A stretch of DNA of 64,000 bases, taken from NCBI GenBank assembly GCA_017654935.2, contig CM065695.1, forward strand, positions 37,738,669 to 37,802,668. Reading direction: 5' to 3'. Positions 20,519 through 32,100 of this stretch are shown here, piece by piece. Numbering within the stretch: position 1 is the first letter of the stretch; each line of letters opens with the position of its first letter. Below the pieces are notes generated by a model. That model was not told the DNA's origin and did not search any database. It saw only the letters and a program-made list of their open reading frames with translations. Origin of the DNA: Phymorhynchus buccinoides (taxonomy: Eukaryota; Mollusca; Gastropoda; Neogastropoda; Raphitomidae). A program made the translations under genes and the position numbers.

Positions 20519-21696
20519 GGGTGTGTTCAAACACCGGAAAATACTGAAAGGTAAATGTTGGAAAATGCCGGAAAATTAAAAATAACACGGCCCAGGCCTA
20601 GGTCGCTATGTGCCGGGTGACGATCTCAGCCTGTGTGAATGGTGTGTGATGCCACAAAAGCTTGTCTACTTAAAAATAATTGACATCTACTCATTGAGTT
20701 CTTTGATTTATGTTGAGCGCCGATGTGTTTGTATACATGTACGCGTGCTGTTTTGTTTGTAAACACGTCGATATGATGCGGTATGACGTGAATTCTATTC
20801 TAGTGTGGGGGATAGCCGAACTATGGAAATGTGTCATTGGGACCGTGTCAATCACTTTGCTATTCGGCAATTTCACTTTCCATTGTAATAAAATTTTGGG
20901 GTTTTCTGTAGAATGTTTTCATAATTCAGCCCTACCATTCGGTGTTTTGATCATTCCGCCTTCACCATTCGCAGACCTGTTAACCCTTATAATGAACCTG
21001 GAATTTGCCACAGAAAAACCCGGAATTTGAGAAAAAACAACAGAATTCACATCGGTACACGACTCGCGATAAAACACTGATTTAAAAGGTATCTTGCGAG
21101 CGCATTGTGTGCCAACACTCACATGCTTCTTCATGTTGACATGTTCAGTGATGTCGCTTATGCCGCCATGCGAAATTTTGAAGTCCACAATGCACTACTT
21201 GCAGTGTGCATGCTCGTCTCCCAAACGCGAACTTGTCATTCCTGGCACTTTCAAATACTTTTGAGAAAACTTCTACTTCACTTTTGGCCATTTCACCCTA
21301 TCACTGCTGTCGTTTGTCGAAGATTTCTGGCGCTTGCCACCTGCGGTTGACTTGCCTGACGACATGTTTGGCGCAAAACTACAATCTCTGCCAACAAGAA
21401 ATACTATCATTGGTTGAGGGGGGTCCACGGACCAATGAAAAATCGCGTATCAGAACTCCAAGGTTTCAGTCAACACTTGCGTCTTTTCATACAAACGGAA
21501 ACAAATAATAGACGTTTTTTCGAAATCCCGGGATTTTCAGCGTTCACCCGGAATTTATTATTTTACCCAGAATTTGTGCTAATTCCCAGTATAATTCCGG
21601 CAAAACCGGGAGGGTAAACAGGTCTGCATTCGGCACTTTTCGGTATGTTTTGACCATTCGGCATTTTCCGGTATTTTCCAGTGTATAGACACACCG
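20519..21696 (+). mobile_element. TIR element with ~9-bp duplication, inside the LINE
   Basis: GGTGTGTTCAAACACCGGAA and the complement of the right end (GGTGTGTCTATACACTGGAA) match. TTAAAGAAA is duplicated at 20510-20518 and 21697-21705. A 9-bp duplication suggests a Mutator-like element. It contains the hAT-like element at 20972-21626. Confidence 0.7.
20972..21626 (+). mobile_element. TIR element with 6-bp duplication and zinc-finger remnant, third copy
   Basis: CAGACCTGTTAACCC and GGGTAAACAGGTCTG are inverted. CATTCG is duplicated at 20966-20971 and 21627-21632. The minus strand near 21120-21190 reads FKISHGGISDITEHVNMKKH, homologous to the finger in the 11018 copy. Confidence 0.85.
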
Positions 21697-21705
21697 TTAA
21701 AGAAA

Positions 21706-21990
21706 CATATTAATGCTATCGAGAATGTTCAAAGGCGATTCACTAAACAAATTATCGGCATGAGTCATATGAGCCATGAGGAAAGACTAAAATTTCTTAA
21801 TCTACCTAGCCTAGAGTATAGAAGAGCACGGGGAGATATGATTGAAACTTTTAAGATCTTAAACGGATATTATGATACTAGAACTACAAACACACTTTTT
21901 CTCTCTTAGTAACTCTACCACTAGAGGACACTCCTTAAAACTAACAAAATCATTAGTTAGAAATAGGAAAGGCTAAACTATAAAGGCTAA
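21706..21990 (+). pseudogene. LINE C-terminal region
   Basis: HINAIENVQRRFTKQIIG, LNLPSLEYRRARGDMIETFK and ILNGYYDTR form the C-terminal module of CR1-like ORF2. It continues the frame cut at 20518 (VPLFKSLVRPIVEYGNVIW). No microsatellite 3' tail is evident. Confidence 0.75.
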
Positions 21991-22029
21991 TTAAAAGCCT
22001 ATATGCCATATATGATATGATAATAAATA

Positions 22030-22170
22030 AGAAGTCACACAAAAATTGCATGCAAAAAAATATTTTTTAATTGGGTGGCGTGCCTCTGGCTGTGACGCGC
22101 TCTCCAGGTGGGAGCAACCCGAATTTCACAGACGCTTCTGTGACTATAAAGTATCTAATACCCCCTAATA
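22030..22170 (+). repeat. Dispersed repeat (TGGGAGCAACCCGAATTTCA family), plus copy
   Basis: GTCACACAAAAATTGCATGC, GACGCGCTCTCCAGGTGGGA and GCAACCCGAATTTCACAGA occur here, and in reverse complement at 33057-33185. Class unknown; a SINE is possible. Confidence 0.6.
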
Positions 22171-22385
22171 CTAAAATAATAATACAAAGTAAAACCGTGA
22201 TCTTCTTCTTCCAATATTATAACCATCTTCTCTTCCACCTGAGGCAATATCATCAGCCTCGGTGGAGGAATTCAAAATCCCTGATCTGAGCCCCTTCCCC
22301 TTCCTTCCCCCTGTCCTCACCTTTACGTTGTCTTAACGGATTGTCTCAACGGAGTCAACTGTCCAGTGTGAAGAGACTATTCTAC

Positions 22386-22756
22386 CTCATGAAATAAGTA
22401 CCCATTCCTCATTCGAATTGTTTGCTGTTCAGTGTTTGGGAAAGATTCGCCCCTAAATATATTCAGTAGGCATCTTGTGGCATGCAGGAAGAACAGAGAA
22501 TTCATCATTAAATAGTGATAAGTCAGGGATATGTTTCTAATATTTATTATTATTTATTTTTGTATTTTTTATATCGTCCGCCATTGTGAATTTTACGAAA
22601 CTAAGTGGCATGGCTTTGTACATCGATTTCTCGGCAAAGATGTAGATTTACACCCTCCTGCTCTATTTCTTGGTTCTTTCTGTGGTTAGGGTTAGGGTTA
22701 GTGATAGGGTTAGGATGGTTATAGTTCGCATGTGAAGGGTACTTATTTCATGGGAG
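22386..22756 (+). mobile_element. Foldback element with telomere-like interior
   Basis: CTCATGAAATAAGTACCC (left) and GGGTACTTATTTCATGGG (right) are inverted. GGTTAGGGTTAGGGTTAGTG lies near 22684-22705. Ends and superfamily are not defined. Confidence 0.5.
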
Positions 22757-22801
22757 CTACTTATTTCTCATGACACCGGGCCTCTCCCCCCAAATCATGC
22801 C

Positions 22802-23140
22802 TGTCGCAGCCAAAATCGTCGCTCGTTCAAATCTGTCGCCCGCTACTATGAGAGTGTGTATTTGCGACATTGAGCATGAACCACAAATTTCACTTTTTTC
22901 TAGGGTTAGGGCTAGGGTTAGGTAAATGGTTCAAGTAAAGAAAGAGTGACATTTGTTGTTGTCGCAAATACACACTCTCAGAGTCATAGTAGCGGGCGAC
23001 AGATTTGAATGTAGTAGTAGTAGTAGTAGTAGATAGGGACAACACAAGCTGTTAAGCTTTTTAGATAGTCCCATCTTTATAATCAGTGTTATGTCAAAAC
23101 TGGTCAAGGTTTTGATTGAGCGACGATTTTGGCTGCGACA
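22802..23140 (+). mobile_element. Foldback element (TGTCGCAGCC), copy 1, split by a LINE tail
   Basis: TGTCGCAGCCAAAATCGTCG at the left pairs with CGACGATTTTGGCTGCGACA at the right. Inner arms share TCTGTCGCCCGCTACTATGA. AGGGTTAGGGCTAGGGTTAG is central. The right arm is broken by a LINE 3' end at about 23013-23116. A shorter copy lies at 61408. Confidence 0.75.
23013..23116 (-). mobile_element. LINE 3' end with (CTA)n tail
   Basis: On the minus strand: AAAGATGGGACTATC, AAAAAGCTTAACAGCTTG, TTGTCCC, then (CTA)n. This matches the 3' ends at 43.1 and 59.9 kb, and only the 3' terminus was inserted. Confidence 0.8.
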
Positions 23141-23767
23141 ATGCCCACCCCCCTCTCATTCAATCCCGCATTGAGCTGATCATCCGGGCAGCAAGTCCTT
23201 CACACGTCTCCTGATTAGTTGGAAACCCCCCGCGTCGTAAGCGTCACAATCATCAAATTGTTGATGGAGGACGCAAGAAGAACAAGAAGCCTTCATCCAT
23301 TTGAAGATTCTGATATATCGATCTGTTTCTGTTTCACTTTCTGTCTGTGTCACAGTGTGGTGTATTACTATTAGACTATTACTGTATACGTCGCAGACGC
23401 CACTTCTGACGATGATCAGATTGGCTTGTCCCATAAGTGATTAGTGTGGGGTCCACACTGTTTGATGATACAAATCAGCTTTCTGTTTTATAAAATTCAG
23501 ATAACTTATTTTGACAGCTTTCTTACCTCAAAGATTCGATCTTCAAGATGTTCAATTCTGGACATGTGGGAATGATTTACAAAGGAAACGGAAGTAAGTT
23601 ACCAGCAGTACGCGGTGTGTTTATAGGAAATGTCGCCTTGCGTTTGATTACTTCCGCTCTTAACATCTCTGTACACGGTGACCAGTCAGATCGGCCTCGT
23701 GTCATTGCGGCCCTGCTTTTTTTGGTTTCGGCCTCGTCAAATCGGCCTCGTTTCCGTCCAACTCGTC
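23141..23767 (+). other. Unassigned repeat-rich sequence
   Basis: No gene is seen. The stretch 23677-23768 (GACCAGTCAGATCGGCCTCG) recurs inverted at 28010-28132, so it is a dispersed repeat. Confidence 0.45.
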
Positions 23768-23940
23768 CTCTTCTTCTGCGTTCCAGGGCCATAAGGCCAC
23801 AATGGGTACGTATGTGTCCGTTTTCCATTTTTCACTGGTGTCCTCGATGCATTCAGCAGACACTCTCCGGTTTCGGGGGAGCGGCTCAAAGGAGAAATCT
23901 ATATAATTTATGGAAGATTTTTTGATTTTTTTTTAAAAGG
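23768..23940 (-). mobile_element. (GAA)n-tailed retroposon, 3' half
   Basis: TTCTTCTGCGTTCCAGGGCC, GTATGTGTCCGTTTTCC and GAGCGGCTCAAAGGAGAAAT mark the reversed 3' half, with a single internal motif after it. Confidence 0.65.
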
Positions 23941-24312
23941 CAGGAGAAAGACATCCTTATTTAAAAAGGCAGAGAGCCTCGCAGCCGGAGTCTGGAAGTT
24001 CCTCAAAGGACACCCGCCTACTGCACCTGTTGCGGCTGGTACGTGGCCCCACTCGATCAGCCGGGTCATCAGACTGACAACCAAGTGGCAAAGCACCCCA
24101 CCTTGATCCCCCCCCCACCTCTCCCCCCCCCCCCCCTCTCCTCCCTCGATCCCCTGCAGATTCCCATCAAGCTAGGCGTTTTCCTTTTGTCTGTCCTCTC
24201 TTCTCTTTCTTTAATCTTTGGCCTCCTGGCCCTTTCTTCCGGCATATGTGGATGAACCTCCCCGGTTCCGTGGCATAATAATCAGTGTGTTGATTGTGGC
24301 CACGTAGGCTAC

Positions 24313-24343
<31 letters not shown>

Positions 24344-24381
24344 AATTATAATTAAAGACTTAAGTACCTGGACTTCCATTA
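23941..24381 (+). other. C-rich and unassigned sequence, (GAA)n
   Basis: Runs of C (24108-24137) and a GAA microsatellite (24316-24345) stand in otherwise unassigned DNA. No gene is seen. Confidence 0.4.
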
Positions 24382-24596
24382 GGGGAAGACGGGGTAAAAA
24401 GGCGCATGGGCGGGTAAGAAGCCCACCCCAATTATCTCATGAAATGAAGCAAATTTCAGTCTCATTTTACCCATGAGACGAGCGTTAATGTCTAGCATTC
24501 GTCTCATGGGCAAATTTGACTGAAATTGTCTTTATTTGATGAGATAATTGGGGTGGGCTTCTTACCCGCCCATGCGCTTTTTACCCCGTCTTCCCC
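24382..24596 (+). mobile_element. Near-perfect 215-bp palindromic MITE, copy 1
   Basis: GGGGAAGACGGGGTAAAAAG at the left is mirrored by CTTTTTACCCCGTCTTCCCC at the right. The two arms pair almost completely around a short centre (GCGTTAATGTCTAGCATTCG). TA borders both ends. No coding capacity. Confidence 0.9.
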
Positions 24597-24730
24597 TATT
24601 TCAAAGGCAGACGACTTAGAGGGGACCTAATTGAGACTTACAAAATTGTTCATGGCCTTGGCAACATAAATATTACTAACGTCTTTCAATTATCTAAACT
24701 AAAACAAAGAATACTGAATTAAAAATGTAT
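24597..24730 (+). pseudogene. LINE C-terminal fragment
   Basis: [20 protein letters not shown], then GNINITNVFQLSK, is collinear with the C-terminal module at 59.5 kb. It is cut on the left by the palindromic MITE. Confidence 0.75.
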
Positions 24731-24775
24731 TCATTATAATTCTTCTTCTTCTTCTTCTTAGTACGTGACCACGTT

Positions 24776-25045
24776 CGAACATGAAGGTCATAGGTCAAAG
24801 GTCAAGGTCACTGTACTGAAAATGCTGCCGAGTACCTCATGGCATGATAACCTCTGAATGGAGGGATCTATGGGACGCTCAAATGTTGCCGAGTACATGG
24901 CATGATAACCTCTGAATGGAGGGATCTATAGGACGCTCAAATGTTGCACGCAGATAGTACTTTGGATATCTAGGCCAGGTTTGAAAATTAAAGTCAAAGG
25001 TCAAGGTCACAGGAGCCGAAAATGCTGCCGTGTGGCTGGTGATTT
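24776..25045 (+). repeat. Dispersed repeat with AGGTCA direct repeats and internal duplication
   Basis: AGGTCATAGGTCAAAGGTCA opens the repeat and CAAAGGTCAAGGTCACAGG recurs at its right side. Between them CATGGCATGATAACCTCTGA and following bases are duplicated about 68 bp apart. Confidence 0.65.
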
Positions 25046-25258
25046 AGCGTCTTAACGCTCTAGTTCTGCCTCTGTCTCTCTCTCTCTTTTTTTTATTTTT
25101 GTCCCCCCCCCCCCTCTCTCTCTTTGTCTTTTTCTATGTGTGTATCGCGGTCTCTCTCTGTTTCTCTCTGCAATCCTTTTTTCTCAATGTCTCTGCATGT
25201 ATCTCTCTCTCTCTGTGTGTCTCCCTCCATGTCTCCGACTCTGTACGTGTCTTTGTCT

Positions 25259-25404
<146 letters not shown>

Positions 25405-25422
25405 AATAACCAAGAAATAGAC

Positions 25423-25776
25423 ATGGCAAAGTGTGACACAGACTGTCAATCAGTAGGCGTTACTGTTTCCGATGACAAAGAAATAGGCACAAAACCCGAT
25501 GGAGAGGATACTTGTGAACCAGACATGGGTGGAGCTGAATTTAACGAACAGGATGCAGAAAGTCGAGAGACTGAAATCAGCGAATGTTTCGACGAAACTC
25601 TAGCAACTGAACTGTTAGAAAACATCAGTGTTAAAATGACCTATCAGTTTGAAGAAAGCGAGAAGAAACTGAACAGGCTGATTGAAATGTGTGAGCTGTC
25701 TGCCAGCCCTGCTGCAGACAGAGCAGACAGGGACAGTGCTGTGGAGAATGGAAATCATCATCAGGCCGTGTCATGA
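25423..25776 (+). CDS. Possible small acidic protein, single exon
   Basis: A 117-codon frame starts at an ATG in fair context (GACATGG) just after the CT tract and ends at TGA. It is complex and non-repetitive. The N-terminal half is acidic and cysteine-containing (MAKCDTDCQSVGV), then ETLATELLENISVKMTYQFE and ESEKKLNRLIEMCEL look like an amphipathic helix. I do not recognise the family. An ATTAAA lies at about 25977 next to a TTTTGATTTTGAC tail, so it could belong to a retroposed copy. The CT tract could also be a polypyrimidine tract in front of an internal exon. It is the only convincing non-repeat frame in this region, but it may still be chance. Confidence 0.4.
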   Translation: MAKCDTDCQSVGVTVSDDKEIGTKPDGEDTCEPDMGGAEFNEQDAESRETEISECFDETLATELLENISVKMTYQFEESEKKLNRLIEMCELSASPAADRADRDSAVENGNHHQAVS

Positions 25777-26004
25777 TCGGAGGGACTGCTGACACCAAAA
25801 TTAAGAAAACTCGGTTTCGAACAATGACATTTGTTGAACATTGTGTTGATATCATTGATATCATTCTGTGATACGGACTACCGATCGCGATGACAATTAT
25901 TGATGGATTTCATGTTTGCATTTTTTTTATTTGTTCATTTTGTTATTTCATATTGTTATGGGCCAGAGGCCTAACAATTAAAACAATTTTGATTTTGACT
26001 TTGA

Positions 26005-26035
<31 letters not shown>

Positions 26036-26640
26036 TCTCTCTGTGTCTCCCTCTCTGTGTATCTCCATCTCTGTCTATGTCTCTCTCTCTGACTTTCTCT
26101 CTCTCCATGTGTCTCTGTCTCTGTCTCTGTCTCTCTGTCTCTGTCTCTCTCTGTCTCTCTCTCTCTCTGTCTCTGTGTTTCTCTCTCTCTCGATCAGTGT
26201 CTTTGTTTTTCTCTGTGTGTTTCTGCCTCTATCTCTATCTCTCTGTCTTCAGTGTTTATGCCTCTCTCTCTATCTCTCCGTCTTTCTCAGGCTCTCTATA
26301 AACAGTGGTGACCTTGACCTTGGAGTTTGACTTTGAGAACCGGTCAGAAGTAACCCGTGGCAACTAAAGGGCAGTATTAGGGAATGACTGGCTGGATTGG
26401 TTTTCACTGGTTACTTCCCTTGCTTCATAAATCTGAATGAAAGAGGGAGAGAGGCAAAAGAGAGAGTATGTGAGCGCGGCCCTCATTAAGCATAGTGGTG
26501 TGAGTGTCAGAGAGAGAGAGAGAGAGAGTGTGTGTGTGTGTGTGCGCGTGTGTGAAGCATAGCGAACAAGACTGCTAGTAATCCATAAACACCTCCACCA
26601 AAAACCACCCTGCCTCAATCATCACCCCCCCCCCCCTTGC
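25777..26640 (+). repeat. CT-rich low-complexity region
   Basis: From 25996 to about 26290 the sequence is degenerate CT with GT interruptions, then AG and GT tracts (26510-26550) and a C-run. No gene is seen. Confidence 0.8.
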
Positions 26641-26648
26641 CCCAACAT

Positions 26649-26885
<237 letters not shown>

Positions 26886-27029
26886 AAGCACATGGGAGTA
26901 GAACAGCCTAGACCAAGTCAACTGTTTTATTTGGAAACCCCCTATATATATACGTACTAAAGCGTCAAAATCATCAAAGTGTTGATGGGGGGTGCTATAT
27001 AATAATCATAATAATAATAATAATGGATA

Positions 27030-27242
27030 GGTGAAGACGGGGTAAAAAGCGCATGGGCGGGTAAGAAGCCCACCCCAATTATCTCATGAAATGAAGCAAA
27101 TTTCAGTCACATTTTGCCCATGAGACGAGCGTTAATGTCTAGCATTCGTCTCATGGGCAAATTTGACTGAAATTTCTTTATTTGATGAGATAATTGGGGT
27201 GGGCTTCTTACCCGCCCATGCGCTTTTTACCCCGTCTTCCCC
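27030..27242 (+). mobile_element. Near-perfect palindromic MITE, copy 2
   Basis: The same element as 24382-24596, with the same centre, differing by a few bases. TA borders both ends. It is inserted next to an AAT microsatellite in a repeat with the TTGTAAAGCGCTTTATTCCC motif. Confidence 0.9.
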
Positions 27243-27640
27243 TACTTGTAAAGCGCTTTATTCCCGGGCAGGGAGCTCAAAGCGCTGTACAAAGAACTAA
27301 ACTGACTAGAATACAAATGAGTAAGCATATACATTAAACACAGTCCAATAATAAGTGAATAATAATCAAGATAAAAACAAGCATCAGTCAACACAAGCGT
27401 TAGAAACAATCATTAATAAATGAGTTATGAACATGTAAAGAAGCACCTATCAATACAAGCATTAGAAACAATAATTATAATGAACACAAATAAATGAGCG
27501 TAATACGCCTTTCAACATACACATGAAACACAATATAAACTTCACACATACAATACAAGAACTCGAGATATTTATAAGTGTTAATTAAACAGAACAAATG
27601 GATCCAATCACACACATACATGCAAACACAAACGCACGCA
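27243..27640 (+). other. Unassigned AT-rich sequence
   Basis: Begins with the dispersed TTGTAAAGCGC motif (27246-27295), then AT-rich sequence with a short imperfect duplication (CAAGCATCAGTCAACACAAG and CAAGCATTAGAAACAATAAT). No gene is seen. Confidence 0.4.
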
Positions 27641-27651
27641 CGCACACACGC

Positions 27652-27829
<178 letters not shown>

Positions 27830-28423
27830 CGCGTGCACACACTCACGCATACACACATGCAAGTAGAAACGTCAAATAATTGATGGTAGAGAGACAGAAA
27901 GAAAGGTAAACAAGATGGCAACGCCATATAAACGTGGTTCCACTTACCAGCAACACCCACATAGTATTACATAAACATTATTTTTTTTAAACCCAGATAA
28001 TTATGTCGAGGACGAGTTGGTCGGAAACGAGGATGAGTTGGTCGGAAAAGAAGTCGATTTGACTCATAGGCGAGGCCGAAACGACCAAAATAAGCGGGGC
28101 CGAAATGACACGAGGCCGATCTGACTGGTCACCGACTTAACTGACGGTCGTGCATGACACACTCTACATGCATCATGTGGGGCCCAGGTGTCCCCGGCTA
28201 GACCAGGGGCATTTAACGGTCGTGTATGACTTTTAGCTCTTGTCTTTCCCCTCTATTACACCCCCCACACACACACACACACAAACACACACACTTATTT
28301 TAACTGATTATTATGAAGAAGGAAGCCGATCAACGGGAAGAAAAAGAAGTCATTTTCCTGCCTGACTACTCTTCATATAGGCAAATTTAACAAGGTTGAA
28401 GTTCAACTTTAACCTCCAACAAC
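27830..28423 (+). other. Region upstream of TMPPE
   Basis: 28010-28132 is the inverted copy of the 23.7 kb dispersed repeat. The last 300 bp before the ATG hold a short CA tract and GAAGAAGGAAGCC-type sequence. I see no clear core promoter element. Confidence 0.35.
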
Positions 28424-29129
28424 ATGGCCGTTCCAATATCTCGAAAGTTAGGCCTTGGCGTTAGTGCATTGATTCTGGTCATAGTTGGGGAGCTCTACGC
28501 TCTATCTCTGCATTTTGAAACTCGAGCTCTAGTATTTAGAGCTCATTTTGTGGTATTGATAGAAGTATTTCTGTGTCTGATTTCCAGATTCTTGTGGAAG
28601 AATCTAGCGGACTTGAAGCCATCTAACGTTTTTGATAGCCAGAACGATAACGAAACTAGCCGAGGTTGGACCTTATGGAAAACAGTCTTACTTATGTATA
28701 TCGTGCTCTGCCATACTAGCTACTTCACAAATCTGGTTCTACTTGGAAAAGATCCTCACTGGTTTGCCATGCTGACATACTCCTCTCTGGGATCCTATGT
28801 ACAACTTTCAGTTGGAATGGCGATTCTGAAATTGGTCAATTGTGCCAGCTATTATCTGAGATGGAGGTTGAATGGGTCCATCACACCTGTCTTGTCCAAG
28901 CGAATGACGGCTCTGCTGGCATGTTTGTATGCGGCATGTGCTGCATTCTATGGTTTGACGACAGCCACTCGGGTGCCAGAAGTGAGGAGAGTATCGATTC
29001 CAGTGAAGGGACTTTCGCCGCTCTGGCACGATGCACACATCGTTCAAGTCTCTGACATTCACATGGGACCCACTGTTGGATTTTCGAAACTGAGTAGAAT
29101 TGTGGACGCGGTCAACAATCTCAGTCCAG
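28424..29129 (+). CDS. TMPPE: TMPPE exon 1
   Basis: 235 codons plus one base. The ATG has A at -3 and G at +4 (AACATGG). It encodes the hydrophobic N-terminal half and the first metal motif VSDIHMGPTVGF. The donor is GTTGGT after TCCAG; reading on would reach a stop near 29297. Confidence 0.92.
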
Positions 29130-32100
29130 GTTGGTTTTATTTCACAATTTTATATGTGGAAAATTCATTTCGTATTAAAACATGTAATAATGTAATAATT
29201 AAAAAAACAACTAATATGCTTATAATGTTACATGTAGAATGTGCACATAAACTCATCAGATTGATAATGTTACTTTTGTTATGCTGTTCTTTGCCATAAA
29301 AATAGCCATTGATAAACTGCTAAGAACGCACCAAGGGCATAGACTGGATTGGAAATCAAATCAAAACTGATGTCACCACGAGAGCAGGGCATACAAGGCC
29401 ACATTTTTTTTCTTTTCTTTTTGATGATTGATGGAGATGAGGCTGATGATGACGATAATGGTGATGCTACATTTCTCAGTTAATTCAATTTTTCCGTTTT
29501 TGCCTTTCTTGCCAAACATGAAGCTGTATTTTATGAACATTTTGAGCTAATTATCTTTGTTCAATAATTAATTGCAGTCATGATAAAGGCCATTATCTAA
29601 TAGGACCCCCCCCCCCCCCACCCCCCCCCCCCATGTAGTGCAGTACACTGCAGCATTTGTCACAGTCGTGGTTCATTGCGTTTTTCCGTCCTATTAGATA
29701 ATGGCCTTTATCATGACTGCGATTTATTATTCAAGGCAAAAACAGAAAAATGGAATTAACTGAGAAATGCAGGGGGGGTGGCACATCTTTACCTTTACCG
29801 AGTTCTTTATTGGGCTGAGACTGCATGACAGGGCTGTATTCTACACTTCTTTTCATATTGATATAATCCCGGTGTTAACCAGGCCTGAGAACTATAGACA
29901 CCTGCAGTGTTACTGTTAGTCATGAACATAGAACATCACTCTCAGAATCACATCCATCAAGTGGATGAAGCTCGACTGTATGGTTACAGTCTTCCCATTG
30001 AGCCCATAGCCACTCATTCTGGGTAGGAGTCGGTCCAGGACCGAAAAAACCCTTGCCTGTGATGGGATTTGAACATAAGACCTCCCAGCCACAAGTCCAT
30101 GACACGACTATTGCGAGACGGTGGCTGGCAAAACTGCAAAATATTGTACTCAAATTGGTGTGTGTGTGTGTGCCACTGTTTGTTTGTTATTTCCATAAGT
30201 GGCTTTTTGAATTGAAACTGAATCATTTACTTGTTGTAGCATTTACTACTACAAGTTCAGTCATATTTTTAATGTGTGTGTGTGCGCGCATCCTTATATG
30301 TCCAATAGATTTGTTTGTGGTGACTGGAGACCTTGTGGATGGATCAGTGAGTGCATTAAGCGAAGCCATCTCTCCCCTGCGTCAGGTCAAATCAACCTAC
30401 GGAAACTTCTATATTACTGGTAAAAAGGTTATCTGATTAATTATTTTTGTAGTAAATTATGGAAGTTCTTAAATTCTGAAATTGATGTTGTTTTATGTGT
30501 GCATTAAATTCATAGTTTTTTTTTGTTCTGTTGTTTTAAATAATTAAATGATTACATTTGTTCATCAAGGGCAGTGTTATATAATCATGGTCAGGAGAAT
30601 AGCGCCATTATTATTTTTTTCTCGTGATCATTTCTTTCTTCTTTTTTTTCTTTCCATAAGAACTGTCACTTTTTTAAATTTTGGTTAAAAAAGGTAAGTT
30701 TCAAAGACAGATTGTATTCAAAGACTGAAATTAACAATATTGATATTTTTTCTCGTGTTCAGAAATCATTTTCATATGTAGTACTTGTTGTATTTCAGGA
30801 AATCACGAATACTACACAGGTGATGTGGACAACTGGCTGGAGCACCTGCGGTCGCTGGGCTTCACCGTTCTCCACAACTCCAACGTCAAACTGACGCCTG
30901 TAGGGGGCAGCACCAAGGATGTCATCTGCCTGGCTGGAGGAGATGACCTTGACGCCCTCAGAATGCGGTAAAAACCAGTATGACGGTTGTGATCATGACG
31001 AGACTGAGGACTGGACACTCCAGGCTCAGGCTCCCCTTTGTGCCCCTGTGGTGCCGCTGACATGACTGTTGAGCATCTCCTCCAGGATTGTCGAACATTC
31101 CAGAACCTCTGAGACGAAATTTGGCCGTCGGACACACCTGTTCGGGAAAAGATCTTCGGCTCTTTGAAGGATCTTCGGTGGAAGGCAGCCTTCGTTCGTG
31201 CCACTTCCTGTCTGAATGATCAATGAAGAAGAAGTAGAAGAAGAAGAAGAAACTGGTTGTGGTAGTTTTAACGATTGAGGTGTTGAAGAAAATTTAAACT
31301 TATTCTCTTATTCTCTACGAGTGAGTAGAAACTGTATGGGTTGAGAGATTAAGTTTAAATTTTCTTCATTAAGAAACTGGTTGTGTGTGTGTTGTGTGGA
31401 ATAAATAAAATCATTGAAGAGACAGAATATAGTAACTTTTCAGCTAATTGTATGCACAAAACAGCAGGCATAATGCACACTTGGAAGCAGATATGCACGC
31501 ATAAACACATACATTTGCATACATGTGCGCTCACATCTGCACACAAAAATACCCCGAATCGGCGTAGAATGTAGAATATTTTCTGTTTACAATTCAAATC
31601 CCCACCCACCCCACCCCCAACTTTCAAATATAAAACTTTTTTGTTCTTTATTAAAAGAAGAAACAACAAAATCATTGAATGTAGCCGATCATGTTTCTAA
31701 TTCTTTCTGTTTTACCAGCTATGACGGCCATGGGTTTGACGTGGACAGCGCCCTGAGGTCATGTGACCAGGATCACCCGGTCATCCTGTTGGCCCACCAA
31801 CCCAGGGCCGCCAAAGAGGCCTTCGATTCTCCTTATAGGCTGGACCTGGTGCTGTCAGGTACTTATGATGTAGTGGAGAGGAGTAGCGTTGTGTAGTTAG
31901 TGTAATGTTAGCTCACTATCCCAGGGCCGCCAGAGAGGCCTTCGATTCTCTTTATAGGCTGGATCTGGTGCTGTCAGGTACTTATGATGTAGTGGAGAGG
32001 TGTAGCGTTGTGTAGTTAGTGTAATGTTGGCTCACTAACCCAGGGCCGCCAGAGAGGCCTTTGATTCTCCTTATAGGCTGGACCTGGTGCTGCCAGGTAC

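Larger units (their letters stand above)
16590..21990 (+). mobile_element. CR1/jockey-like LINE with nested insertions
   Basis: From left to right: an ORF1-type basic region (16660-17016), an apurinic-endonuclease domain (17147-17830), a linker, an RT domain (19140-19924) and a C-terminal region (20343-20518 and 21706-21960). All are decayed by stops and frameshifts. It is split by DNA elements at 18582-19093, 19925-20342 and 20519-21696. The clade is judged from motif style and has not been tested by phylogeny. Confidence 0.85.
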
